DNA of 64,000 nt. Origin: Campylorhamphus procurvoides. Lineage: Eukaryota; Chordata; Aves; Passeriformes; Dendrocolaptidae. Shown in pieces: positions 46,583-57,435 of the stretch. Within the stretch, counting starts at the first letter, position 1. Each line of letters opens with the position of its first letter. The notes under the pieces were generated by a model. The model searched no databases. It saw only the letters and a list, made by a program, of their open reading frames with translations, and was not told the origin of the DNA. Location: the NCBI GenBank assembly GCA_013396655.1, contig WBMV01006452.1, positions 574,271-638,270 of the forward strand. Reading direction: 5' to 3'. The position numbers and the translations under genes were made by a program.

Positions 46583-49500
46583 TCTTAGTGTGCACATTGT
46601 AATAGTGGTTATTCTGTGCACCTGTTTTGCTGTTCTCTTTGCTGCTTTATCTGTCATATCATATATGTTTTGTTTTATGTTTTGAAGATTTTTGGGTGAA
46701 ATGTTATTTGGATTTCAGTTAGGAAATTTGGCTGCGTTCTCTGTGCCAGGAGCACTGCCAGGCATTTCTGCTTTTCATATCAATGATGAATGTATTTTTA
46801 TTATTTTTACCGTTTGGCATCTGAGCAACCTTTTTGCATTATTAAATCTGAACAGGGAGAATGATAGCAAATGAGAAGAGAATAAATGGCTTTATGTCCT
46901 GATGTATTAATTAAGCAGACATTTATTATAATCACAGTTTTATAGATGTTGTAAAAAGCTATTTTTTCTTCTGTGATATACATCCATGTATGGTAACTTT
47001 TGTGAGCTGTTTTGGAAATTTCCTGGGTTTATAGATTTGTCTTTGAAATCCTCATCACTGGTGCTGCACTGTCCATGCAGACAAGCCCAAACAAGCCCTG
47101 GGGTAGTGACTATAGATGGATCCAGCTTGGAATTGAGTGAGGGATGGCTCGACTGAAGGTGGTGGGCTTTAAATCCCTATGGATCAGGTGCAGCGTCGAG
47201 TTTGGGGGACTCTGCAATGTCTCCTGCTCCTCACTGGGCCTGAGCCAGGCTTGATGACACAGAGAATATCTCCAGTGGTCAGAGCTGTGGGCGTGATTGA
47301 AACAACATGAGCCAGGTAATATGTCTGATAATGCCAAATCTGAAGTGTTCTTAATCATTTACTTATTCATGAACTGCAAGAAGCAGTCCTGGAAGGAAAG
47401 GGATATATCTCTGACTCACAATTTCATGTGTTGCCAAATATACAGCAAAGGAAGCACTTTTAATCATCTTACATGAAACCTATTTAGGATTTGTCTATTC
47501 TCTCATCCGTTGGGTTTCTTTATGCTTCCTGAGCATCGCTGGTGTCATTTCTTTCCAGAACAAAGGTCCTTGTGTTTGTTTTCTTTTTGTTTGTTTTATT
47601 AATTTTCTGCTCAGCATATGGGTTGTGCTTCTTCACAGACAGGAAGTATTTCCCACATTTAGGAAAAGGAAATAGCCTTTGGAGAAAATTCAAAGAAAGT
47701 CCATTGGGGAGTGACTTGCCTGTTCAGAGTGTTATTTCCTATTCCTGAATAGAAACATCAGACTTATTTTTGGCATCAAATAGCAGTGCTGCTATAAACA
47801 CTGGCCTCTTTAATTCCCATCTTGCAGTGGACATTTATACTGGTAACAGAGGGTGTTTGTTGCTCTCCTGAAATGGGGATGGATGATAAAAGAAGGGAAA
47901 TTTTAACAAAACTGCATAATTGCCTCTCTCCTGTTGTCTGTGACCTAGCCAAGGTCTCACTGATACTGCTGAGCCCCAGCAAGGAAAATTAGGAGCCTAT
48001 TTAAACAGGACTAATCTGGGACTTTGGGAGCTGTCGGCCTGGTATCCACCAGCAGATCCATGACAGTTCCCACGACAGGGCAGCCTTTCCTCTGTCTGTG
48101 GAGGAGGAGCCAGCAGGAAAATGATGGGTGTTTTAATGGGCTCTCCTTTTGGAGCACAAGGTCTCTGTGTCTTTATAAATTTAATAAATAGGTAAGATCA
48201 GCTGGTGATAATGCAGAGAGAAGAGGATGTAGCAATGCCCAGTCTGGCTGCTTCTCCTCAGCAGTAAATCCCAAACAGAGTGTGGGTAATGACTGGGGGA
48301 AAGGGCAGGGTAGGAAGAGTCATGGACATACCAAAGGATGGCAGCAAGTAAAGCTTTTATTTCAGACTTTATCTACTACTGCCCCTCATCATCACACACT
48401 GAAAATACTCTCCTGAAAATGGAACCAGTGAGTTTTGAACTTGAATAGATCGAAAGAAAAAAAATTGAATTGAAAAGATTAGAAACAGTAGTTTCTCTGG
48501 GAAAGAAAAAAAAATAAAAAATAAGTGGGTCTTCTCAGTTGTTCCTTTGGATTTCTCCTTGTCTATTAATTCCATGGCCTGTCTGTGTCTTAAACCCTGC
48601 ATCCAGCAGATCTCTGCAAGCACACAAGGGAAACGTGCTTAAATCAATTGTGCCTGTGTGTTCTGTGTTGTCACACAGTGCCTGTGCCAGTGCAGCAGGA
48701 TTTAGCAGGGCAGCTTCTGCTGCAATGTCTAAACCACCACAAAATCAGAGTATTTTGCCAACTGGAGCTTTCACCTTCATTGTGGAGAGCTTTTCCTGAA
48801 GGTTCATGTGCTTAATGCAAGTGTGCATAAAGCACAGTATGTAGAGTGTTATCCCAGTGGAGCTGTTGCTCAGCGCTCAGGAACATGAGCAACCTTCCAG
48901 ACTCGGGGAACTCTACCTGGAAATGCTGCTTTGGTTGAGGAAAACAAGTACACTCCCTGAACTCTAGTGTCATCCATTACACTAATAATCGTCAGTCAGT
49001 AGCTGCTAATATTTAGGAGGATGAGAAATCAGAGAACACTCTAAAACCCAGAAATAATGAGACATAGCTCCTCTTCTGGCTTTCTTATCGTGAGTTTGAA
49101 TAGATAAGGACTCACGAGGTCTGGAAGGAGCCAGTTTTCCTGGCTGCTTCCTCTGGGATGTGCACAGAAGGGACTGGCACACACAGCACCACATCTGCCT
49201 TGCTTGTGGATGCATCCTGAGGAGAAAAGTGAAAGGAGGGGGGAAGTCCTGAACCAACCCCAAGCAGGGCACAGAAGCCTCAGCCCAGGCTGTGAGCCCC
49301 GGGCTGGATGTGTCAGAGGGAAGAGGCTTCCTGTGTCTGTGCCACTACCTGCAGCCATGCCTGGCTGAAGGCTTGGCCTGGCGTCCCGGGCGGCCACTGT
49401 GTGCCATCAACTCCTGTTCAGTGACCTGTCACAGCAAAGAAGGGATTTCACATGGCCTGAAAAACTGACACAACAGTTCACCTTTCGGGGAAATGTAATA

Positions 49501-50234
49501 TTTTCTGATAAGGAGCTTATGTTAGGTTTCTTAGCAAATAGCCTGAAAGCATTTCTGTCTGTGGCATTTCTAGATGTGATAAGTTGAAGGAAACATCCTT
49601 GACCATGACTTAACAAAACAGGCCATTTGTTTCATGGGGTAGCTGTTTCCAGAAATGTAAATAAATGGCAACTTAAGGATGATATAAAATAAACGATCAC
49701 AGAGACAGCCCAGAGCTGCATTGTTTCAGAAAACACAAGGCACTATTTATGGAGCTGTAAACAGAGGAGTGCGTTTATTACTGCACTTGGAATTAAATCA
49801 GAAAGCCAGAAAGCTGAAGTTTTGGGAAAGATCAGTCCACATTTTAGAAGTTCTTTAGTGGGGTTACTGCTCGTGCTGCCTGTTTGTTTTGAAATGAATC
49901 AGCCTGTTTTGTGAGAGTGGCATCTCGCAGGACCTAATTCTGCCATTTATTTTGCTGCCTCCTTGACATGAACGAAGCTGAAGGGGAGATGGTGAGCACA
50001 GCTGGGGGCAGAAGGTGTCCAGTTTTCATTTCACGTACAAGTCTCAAATATTTTAGGAGTGCAAACAGAGAGCCAAGTGTGTCTCTGTAGAAGCAGGTCC
50101 TGGTCAGAGCGCTGCAGCCAAACCTTTGTGACCTTCCCTGCCACTGTCCTGAGCCAAACCTCCATGGGATGAATGGGATCCAAGCCTGGCTTTGTGGCTG
50201 TGCTTGTTCAGGGCTGGATTTAGATGCTTTTGTT
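46583..50234. other. Non-coding DNA
   Basis: No gene or repeat family is recognised. A plus-strand frame at 46488-46685 codes only for hydrophobic residues through pyrimidine-rich sequence. The GC-richer stretch at 49100-49400 has overlapping open frames on the minus strand, up to 118 codons, without known motifs. Confidence 0.5.
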
Positions 50235-50545
50235 CTAGGTAGTACCTGGCTCTTTAAGAAAGATCACCCAATTAAATAGCATTATTGGTAATCCTGTGCC
50301 ACTTGGCTTGAAACAGCCATACTCTTATTAACGATCTTGGTAATTATTAGAACTATATTTTTGCAAGCCTCACCTGCACCATATGTGCCCCTCTCAAGGA
50401 AACATGCTTGGCTCATCTAATGCAGTGTTATAAACTGCCTTATACACCCTTTAAATTGAAAATGCCTTTCCCCCCACTGTTTTACTGATATTCCTAAACT
50501 ATTACACCGCATTTAAAAATGAGTTGTGTGCAATGACATTAGAGA
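50235..50545. promoter_or_regulatory. Candidate conserved non-coding element with paired E-boxes
   Basis: The left half has CAATTAAAT and the bicoid-class word TAATCC (50289-50294). The middle has two E-boxes in close register, CACCTG at 50371-50376 and CATATG at 50380-50385. Homeodomain words such as GGTAATTATTAG lie between them. The layout suits proneural bHLH or ZEB factors together with homeodomain factors. This is inference from motifs. Confidence 0.32.
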
Positions 50546-51029
50546 AGGGGGTTAGGCTTTCTGAGCTGCTACCAGTGACATATGACTGTAGTGACAGACA
50601 GTCAGCAGTATTCAAACTGAATTAATCTGAAAAAGCAGCAGACTTCAATGTGGAGTTTAGGAGAAGGCTGAGCAGCTACATATTTACAAAAGGGATGTCA
50701 CTGAACCGTCTTTCTACCCAGGGATAGCCTATGGCTACTTAATACTTTTAAACCAGTAGTGGAAGGATTAAATACACCTGAAGTCAGGTCTTTGAGGCCA
50801 TTTCCCTCTTGTGCTTTCTTTTCCTTACTTGAGTTGCACCTCAGCAGCTGTTTTTTTGAAGCGCTGTGAGAAAGGGTGGGTATTCTGATACCTTTTATTA
50901 GAATTGCACAGAAGTAGGAGAATCCACACAGAGATGCAGGCTCCTTTTTCTGTTGCCTTTGAAAAGTTAAGACGTGAGGTTACACAAGACACAGACACTG
51001 CAGTGCAGGAGGAGGGATATGGTAATAAA
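50546..51029. other. Non-coding DNA
   Basis: No gene, repeat or strong motif cluster is recognised. Confidence 0.5.
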
Positions 51030-51310
51030 GGTGATAGCGATACCTTAATTTAACAAATATGCAGTGCTAATTATGTAAACATGTGAGAGCTCTAAAATCT
51101 TCTCATCATGTGTGTCACACAATTGAAATATTTTACAGCCTAATTCGAGATTATACAGTAATAATGTTGTTTTATATTGGCTAGTTGACAAGCATAGGCC
51201 AGGGCTGTCTATCAAACAAAACTGTTGTGCCAGATTGTATCTTGGCGATAAGCACAAAAGAAGAGCCAGTCAAATTCTGTTTACATATTAATCATTGAAT
51301 CAGATTTAGG
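51030..51310. promoter_or_regulatory. Candidate conserved non-coding element with two forkhead sites
   Basis: Two perfect forkhead words lie about 200 bp apart in opposite orientation: TGTAAACA at 51074-51081 and TGTTTACA at 51278-51285. TAATTATG, CTAATT and TATCAAACA words lie between them. The sequence is complex and repeat-free. The FOX-dependent role is inferred. Confidence 0.32.
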
Positions 51311-52495
51311 TCTGTGCTACAGACATTTCCTTAACTGGTAGCTGCAGGGGGGAAAAAAACCTGTTTGTGCTTGGGTGGGACGTATTTTAAGCAATGTGAC
51401 TTCTTCAGAAAGCTGCTACGAAGCTCCAGATCCCATTTTGCAAAAGTACCTGAAAGCTCAGGTTCCATTCCGAGGGATTTAGGCAGCAATAGCTTTTCTC
51501 TTTAATCATTCTGAAACTTTTTCTCCCTCTTTTTTGCTCACAGAAGGGATAGATGCTTTGAAAACTGGCAGCATTCTGACACCTTAGCTGGTTACAGGGC
51601 TGTATTTGTACTCTTGTGTTAACAGGATGATGTCCTGTACTAAATAGATTGAGTGTGGTAAGCAAAGTAGCAAACCTGGACAGGTTTGGTGGCTTTAAGT
51701 AGCAAACACTGTTCTCCCCACTCTGAAGCGTACCCTACAGGTGGCGTTCATTTGCTCTAAGTCTCTCGGGGTCATATCCCAATTTTTTCTCCCCTTGCCA
51801 CCATGGCAAACAGCACTGTTCCCCGAATTCCACGCTGAAACCTTGGCCTCGGTGGGGGCAGCAGGGATGCCAACATCAGGCAGTGCAAAGGAATGTTGCT
51901 TTAGATGTGTCTGGTGAAACTGCGCTGTCAGTTTATCCAGCCTCAAATCCAGCTTTTGGGAATGCTCAGTACCAAAGTGCTCAAGGGAAGGCAGAGACAT
52001 TTTTTATTGCCCAAAGAGGATGTTTCCCTCCAACCTCCATCAGCCCGTGGTTCATTTCTGTCACAAAGCATTAGAGGTTTCAGCCTTTCTGAGATATTTA
52101 TCTTAATCCTGGCTGGGATGTCCTCATTATTCACATAAGCGTCTAAATTAAACTATTTTATATCATATTAAATCCTTAGCCAGAAGGATATCTCGTGGCG
52201 ATCAGTTCAATAGGTTAATTATGAACTGTGTAAAATAATATTTCCCTTATTGGTTTTTAAAGATGTTGTTTTTCAGCATTGCTGCATTGGGAGGAGAGGA
52301 AAGGAGGAACAGACAATTGATCTCCTCTGTAACTTGCGTTAACTCTCTCATGTCCCCTTTTTATTTGTCTTCAATAAACAAAGCAGCCCCCAATCTTCAG
52401 TCTTTTCTTCTGCCACTACTCATTTTTGTTGCCCCTTCCTGTTTCACCTTTATGGTGTTTGTGGATGAGTTGAATGTAGCTTTGTGCAGCATTTC
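51311..52495. other. Non-coding DNA
   Basis: Open frames up to 101 codons on the minus strand (51695-52000) show nothing recognisable. AT-rich sequence with GGTTAATTATG lies near 52215. A possible CTCF-like site is listed separately. Confidence 0.5.
51734..51747 (+). promoter_or_regulatory. CTCF-like site
   Basis: CCTACAGGTGGCGT matches 11 of 14 positions of the CTCF core CCASYAGRKGGCRS, including CAGGTGGCG. It has the same orientation as the site at 25362-25375, so the two would not form a convergent loop pair. Binding is unproven. Confidence 0.3.
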
Positions 52496-52499
52496 AGAT

Positions 52500-53015
52500 A
52501 CTCCACCCAGTTATTGAGGGATGTGGTGGTTTAGTATTAGTTCCCATCCTGATCTTTATACAGTTAACAACAAATGTACTTTTTGTGACGGCTGCCTCCA
52601 ATGCTTTAGCTTTATCATTGAGTTGTCCAGAGTGGCACATGTTTTCTCCTCCCTCTCTTTTTCCCCAGTGGTTAGTTAATTTACAGCCAAGCCTTGTGCA
52701 TGAGTTTTGAAAATTATTCATTCAAATATGCATTACCTTGCATTTATGAACAGTGAATTTCATCTGTCTTCATGCTGCGCATCTGCCTGGTTTTTCTAAT
52801 CTTTTGTAATCATGAGTAACCTAAATATTTTTGCGCCCTGTGCGAATTTTGTCACCTTCCCCTCTCTTTTCCAGAACGCTAATGAATATATTAAACATCA
52901 CCAGTCCTAATACTGACTGCTGAAGCACTTCATGGTGAGCCTTTTAGCAAGCTAGCAATCAACAATTTATTTCTTCCCTTTTGTTTCCGTCTCTGACTGT
53001 CTTTGTTTAACATAC
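52500..53015 (-). pseudogene. Dead CR1/L3-type LINE reverse-transcriptase fragment
   Basis: Read on the minus strand, 52866-52925 encodes QSVLGLVMFNIFI...LEK, matching the reverse-transcriptase motif QGSVLGPVLFNIFINDLEK of CR1/L3-clade LINEs. Further along, KFAQGAKIFRLL (about 52815-52849) stands where the family has KFADDTKLFRLL, so the two catalytic aspartates (52835-52840) are replaced. After a frame shift, QMKFTVHKCKVMHI matches the family's WQMKFNVDKCKVMHIG (about 52710-52760). A last stretch, AAVTKSTFVVNCIK (near 52550-52595), parallels AAVKKANxVLGCIK. Stops and frameshifts separate these pieces, so the copy cannot make a functional enzyme. It is an old, 5'- and 3'-truncated insertion. 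The L3-like wording suggests a family older than the bird-specific CR1 subfamilies. Outer limits are approximate. Confidence 0.8.
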
Positions 53016-53794
53016 AGATTTATTTTCAAAGCCATGCTATTTCCAAGTGTTGTGCTGAGAGCCCTCCCACAGGGTGTGGGAACAAATGCATGACTCTGCC
53101 CTCGGATGTCCAGTGATACCCAGCACTGATGCTCTAAGGCAGCGTTCACAGGTCTGTTAAGGCTGCAAATGTTTCAGCTGTGGTGCAGAGAAGGAGACTT
53201 GATTAGGAAGTAGAGATGCAGGTACTGCCAGGTCTGACTCAGCCTTACTCATGTTCCCCCTGCCAAAATAAAAAGGAGAGAGAGATTGATTTATGCAACT
53301 CACCGAAAAGAGATTTTTTCCCTTTCCCAATTTAAACCATAGCTTTCAAAACAGACCCGCTGCCCAGCCAGGCTAAGTGGATTTATAGCAAGAGGCCCCT
53401 TGCAGTAAGACTGATGGTTTGCACTGAGGTTCCAGGAGCAAAAAAAAAGCCATCCTGCTCCCAGGACTGTTATTTGAGTTTGCTTGCAGGCAGTCGGTCA
53501 CCACCTTTCACAAGAGACACTTGACATACCCACGGTGCTGCCTGCAGCTAATTGCGAAGCATTTGGTGCTGCAGTGTGCCTCGAACAGTGATTATTGTGA
53601 TCATCATCATCATCACCTCCCGTTCATACAGGAATGCTGCTGGCACGTGGAAAACAATGGTCAGGCCCTGCTTCGTTCTCCTCACATGGTGTTAATGGCC
53701 TGGGCTTGGTTTTGTCCTTCCACAGCACTTACCGTAACTTTAATGGGGTGCACTTTGTTCCAGTTACTGAAATTAATTCTCTTACGGCGCTTTT
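53016..53794. other. Non-coding DNA with a small ATC repeat
   Basis: Five ATC units lie at 53600-53614. The plus-strand frame at 53521-53955 (144 codons) starts at TTG, reads through this repeat and into the MIR-like SINE that follows, so it is not a gene. Nothing else is recognised. Confidence 0.5.
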
Positions 53795-53903
53795 GTCCAA
53801 CAGACATACGTTCAGTTTGCAGATGGGGAAGTGAGGCACGGAGGGACTTTGCTCATAGAAAAGGCTCGTGGAGAGCAGAGCAGCAGGTTCATCCTCTCTC
53901 CCC
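53795..53903 (-). repeat. MIR-like SINE fragment
   Basis: On the minus strand the sequence reads TCCCTCCGTGCCTCACTTCC then CCATCTGCAAA, close to the MIR stretch TCTCTGTGCCTCAGTTTCC then TCATCTGTAAAA. Upstream on that strand, GAACCTGCTGCTCTGC and TGAGCAAAGT parallel the MIR words GAATCCCGGCTCTGC and GGGCAAGTTA in the right order. The fragment covers part of the tRNA-derived and core region. Assignment is from the remembered consensus. Confidence 0.5.
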
Positions 53904-56900
53904 AGGCCTAGGGAGGATCTGCTCTTTAGTTTTGGGCTGTTTGTCCCCCTCCTGATCTGCGAATGCCACACCAGCAGGAAGAACAGCAGCTTTGGCCATA
54001 CCGTGGTGTGTGTGATGGGGCAAGAACATGTCAGCCTCCCCTGCTGCTCACAAATCCCTGGCCATCAACCCCTCACCGTGCTCCGTCCCCACATGGCCTC
54101 TGTTTCCTGCCCTCGCTCTTTTGTGTGCTGGAGTGGTAGTTCGTACCTTAAAGCTGTTATTTTCAAGTTTTAATAATGTTTTGCAACTCATTTCCTGTTT
54201 CTTAGCTGACGGCCATTCCAAAAGTAATCTTTGGCAGGTACTAATTTGGGTGATGACCACCTGATCTACATTTTTGGTGGGTAATTACTGAGTCAGAAGG
54301 GAGCAAATTTGATACCCCCTGACAGTCAGTAAGGCAGGCATTCCTACTACCCGCTCATGAGAGATTCACTGGTAGTGAAATGCCCTGAATTTTGTTAGTT
54401 CTCCCAGACACAAGAAAAATCTGTCTGCTAAGTACCAGAAGTTACTACTTATGTTTATTTTGTCACACTTGCATAGTCCAAAATACATTGGCACTTTGAA
54501 CAATGACTTTTTTTAAGGCGAGGTGCTTTGGTACAGTGAAACTACCAGGAGATCAAAATTCCTGTGTCTTCTGAAGCTGGATACAGTGCTGTGTCCTGCA
54601 ACAAACAACAAATCTCTTCCACAGACATGTTGTTTCACAGTGATAAGTGAATCTCTGAAGATCTGGAGGGCTGATTTGGGAAAATGCTGATAAGTTCTCA
54701 AACTGCCGAGTCCCTCCAAAGCGGGGCAGGCAGGCTCGCTGGTTTGCTCTGGCAGCTTTGCCTCACTCTGGTGATACAAAGCAGCTGCAAATCCCGTTGT
54801 GCTGGCCCAGCTAAGCGGGGTTTATGGTGCCTCGTGCTGCCAGGATGGCCAGAGCACCCCAGTGAGTCCTGCCCTCCCCAAATTGCTTGTGTACATGAAA
54901 TAGGGCTGGATATCTCTGGAGAAAAGGGGGCTATTCCGAGATTATCAGCACAGCTTGCTTCCTTGCATTACTTTGGCACTAGACTCTGCTTCCCGTAAGA
55001 CCTTGTGCAAAAGCGAGCAAAAAGAAAACATACTGTGGGAAGAAATAGCCAGACTTCTTTTCAAATGTCAGAGAGATTCAGATTTATTTTGAGTTTTAGA
55101 AGAAATGTGGGAAAGGGATATTTGCCAGATTCTTGGCCTCCCCATCTGGCTTCTATGAACTACCTTTTTATTCCTCCTTTCCCCATAAGTTTCCCCAAAT
55201 TGTGAAGCTCAAGTCCCCACAGCAACTCCCCCAAGAACCAGCTTAAGTAGGTTGAGGATCTAAATAAAACCTGATTGTTGTTTTTGAACCAAGAAGCAGC
55301 TGGTACAGTGCCTGGTTTTTCCATTTGCTTCCAAAATATCTAAAGATATCCAAGTTATTTTGAATGTGACAGCATACCTGAACCAATACTTCTCCTGGAG
55401 CACTCAGTAAAGCCTTCTCTGGCTCCATCACCTACATCTTATTCCTCAGTGAGCCCTTCTGTGTTTGTTGATCGTTGTTCACTTCGACTTTTCCCTGACT
55501 CCTTGTTCACACTCAGCTCTCCGTCCTTTTTGGTTGTCCCTGGACACGTGGAATCAGCCTCCCTCTGCTCTGCTTGGTAGGATCATTGCTTTGGTGATAA
55601 TATTGAGGATAGTTTTGTTGGTCTGTAGTATGTGGTTCTTCGGGTTTCTTTTGAGCAATATTGATTAAATATGCCTAGTGTCTTACTGGGGTTTAAATAC
55701 GTAGGGTGTGTTGTGCAGTCCCTCCACAGAGGGCAGAAACCCAGACCCCAAGAATTCCATCAGAATTCATTAGGGTTTTGATGAATTGCAACTGCTAAGA
55801 AATTGTCTCCTAGGACTTGGAAATTAGTCAGTACCAAACAGTACAGATGTCAAATCACCTGAAGAGAATAAACCTGAAAAGTACTCTCTGGGGGAATTGT
55901 TGTTTCCAGGAATATGGAGGACTGGTTTCAAAAGGGAAAGAGAAAGGAAAAGAAAATCCCTTCAAGAAGGCACTGGACATCCCAGCAATAAAGCTTTACT
56001 CTCTTGTTCTCCTAAAGTGCTTTCGAGGGTGGTGGGGGGATGTGCATGCAAAATTAGCGGGGAGAATATCGATCTCAGTCTCTGAATTTGATTTCAAGGT
56101 TTGGATTGATTCAGGTTAAATACATTGAGTTTGAAAGAGATCCAACCATTTATTTCTAAGTGGCATTCAAAATAAATATTTCTCTGTATTAATCTAGTGA
56201 ATAGTATTGTAAGTGCCACAGTTTATGCTTATTACACTTATTGAACAGGCTCCAATATCTCATACAGAATAAATGGTGGAAATAGGAAAAAATTATTTTG
56301 ATTCTTCAAAACTGTATCAATCACTTTCTGCACTGAACATCACGTCAGTATTGGCGGAAAACCATGCACAAATCTATATTATTGGCAATGTGATTATCTT
56401 TCTAATTGTGAAAGCTACGTATCCTTTGTTTTCTGATGGAAACAAGTCTCTAGATATGATCCTGTGTGAAGCAGGGCAGAGACGTTGTTCAGAAAGCCCA
56501 GCTGTAGAGACTGGTGGAGCAAGTGGTGCTCAGAGTTTAGCACTAGTCTGGTCTAATTTTTTTCTGGTTTAGTCTGCTATTCTGAAGGTTTGAGGGTGTT
56601 TGGATGTGCATTTTAGCTTTGATTCCCCAAGGCAGGATTTTGAACCCCAAATTTAAAATTAGGTTTAAAAGACGGATGTTGCCAATCACAGAAATAATTG
56701 CCAAATGTAAAGGTGATCCAGAATTAATTTCAGATGCTGACCACTGTAGAATTCCACAGGTTCTTATATCTGCCTCAGGTCCATCAGGAAACTGCTCTTG
56801 ATGGTACAGGCTTGTTTATATGATCTTTTGTGGGGGCGAGAGGGAAGAGAGGAGCCCGAGAAATAAAAACATGTAAAAGGAAGACCAGAGGTACAAGAAA

Positions 56901-57209
56901 GTGTGGAATAACAACAGCAACATCTGGCTGTTCTTTGTGGACTGGAACATTTGTTTCCCCATTGATACTTGGGAGAGAGGAGTTATCCTGGGTGTAGAGA
57001 GAACTGTCTGCCAGGAAAAGCTCTGCTAAACATCCTTTTTGCAGTTTGGAAGTTGGTGTTTTCTCACCGTGTCCTCACATGCTTCAGCACCTCCTGCTTT
57101 AGATAAGGCAGAGCACTACTCAAGCAGTATGGTATTTTTGACCCTGCCAGAATAAGAAAGTCCTGAGGAAATCACTCCTGAAAGGTGATCTGGAATGAAA
57201 GAAACCTTT
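53904..57209. other. Non-coding DNA
   Basis: Several GC-richer patches (53900-54170 and 54680-54900) hold overlapping short frames without known motifs. A G-rich run at 56024-56040 is the only low-complexity feature. No repeat family is recognised. Confidence 0.5.
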
Positions 57210-57435
57210 TCTGAGTGCGTTCCACTTGCATCACCATTTAAATCTGGCTAATGCTAATAAAGGTGCATACAGGAGCCTGATCTCTTCCTGTCGTATCTAT
57301 GCCATGCAAAGGGAGAAGGAGTCTTTAAAAGCAAGGAAATGCCATGTATAGCTCTTTTGCCTTTATTTGGCATGATACCGTTTGTATTTGTTTACTAAAC
57401 CAAAGAGGTGAAAAGGTCTCTCGAACAACACTTTT
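57210..57435. promoter_or_regulatory. Candidate conserved non-coding element
   Basis: The block contains GGCTAATGCTAATAAAGG, a TTTGGCA NF1-type half-site (about 57366) and a forkhead word TGTTTAC (57389-57395). ATGCAAAGGG, a SOX/POU-like word, lies near 57303. The sequence is complex and repeat-free. The function is inferred. Confidence 0.27.
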
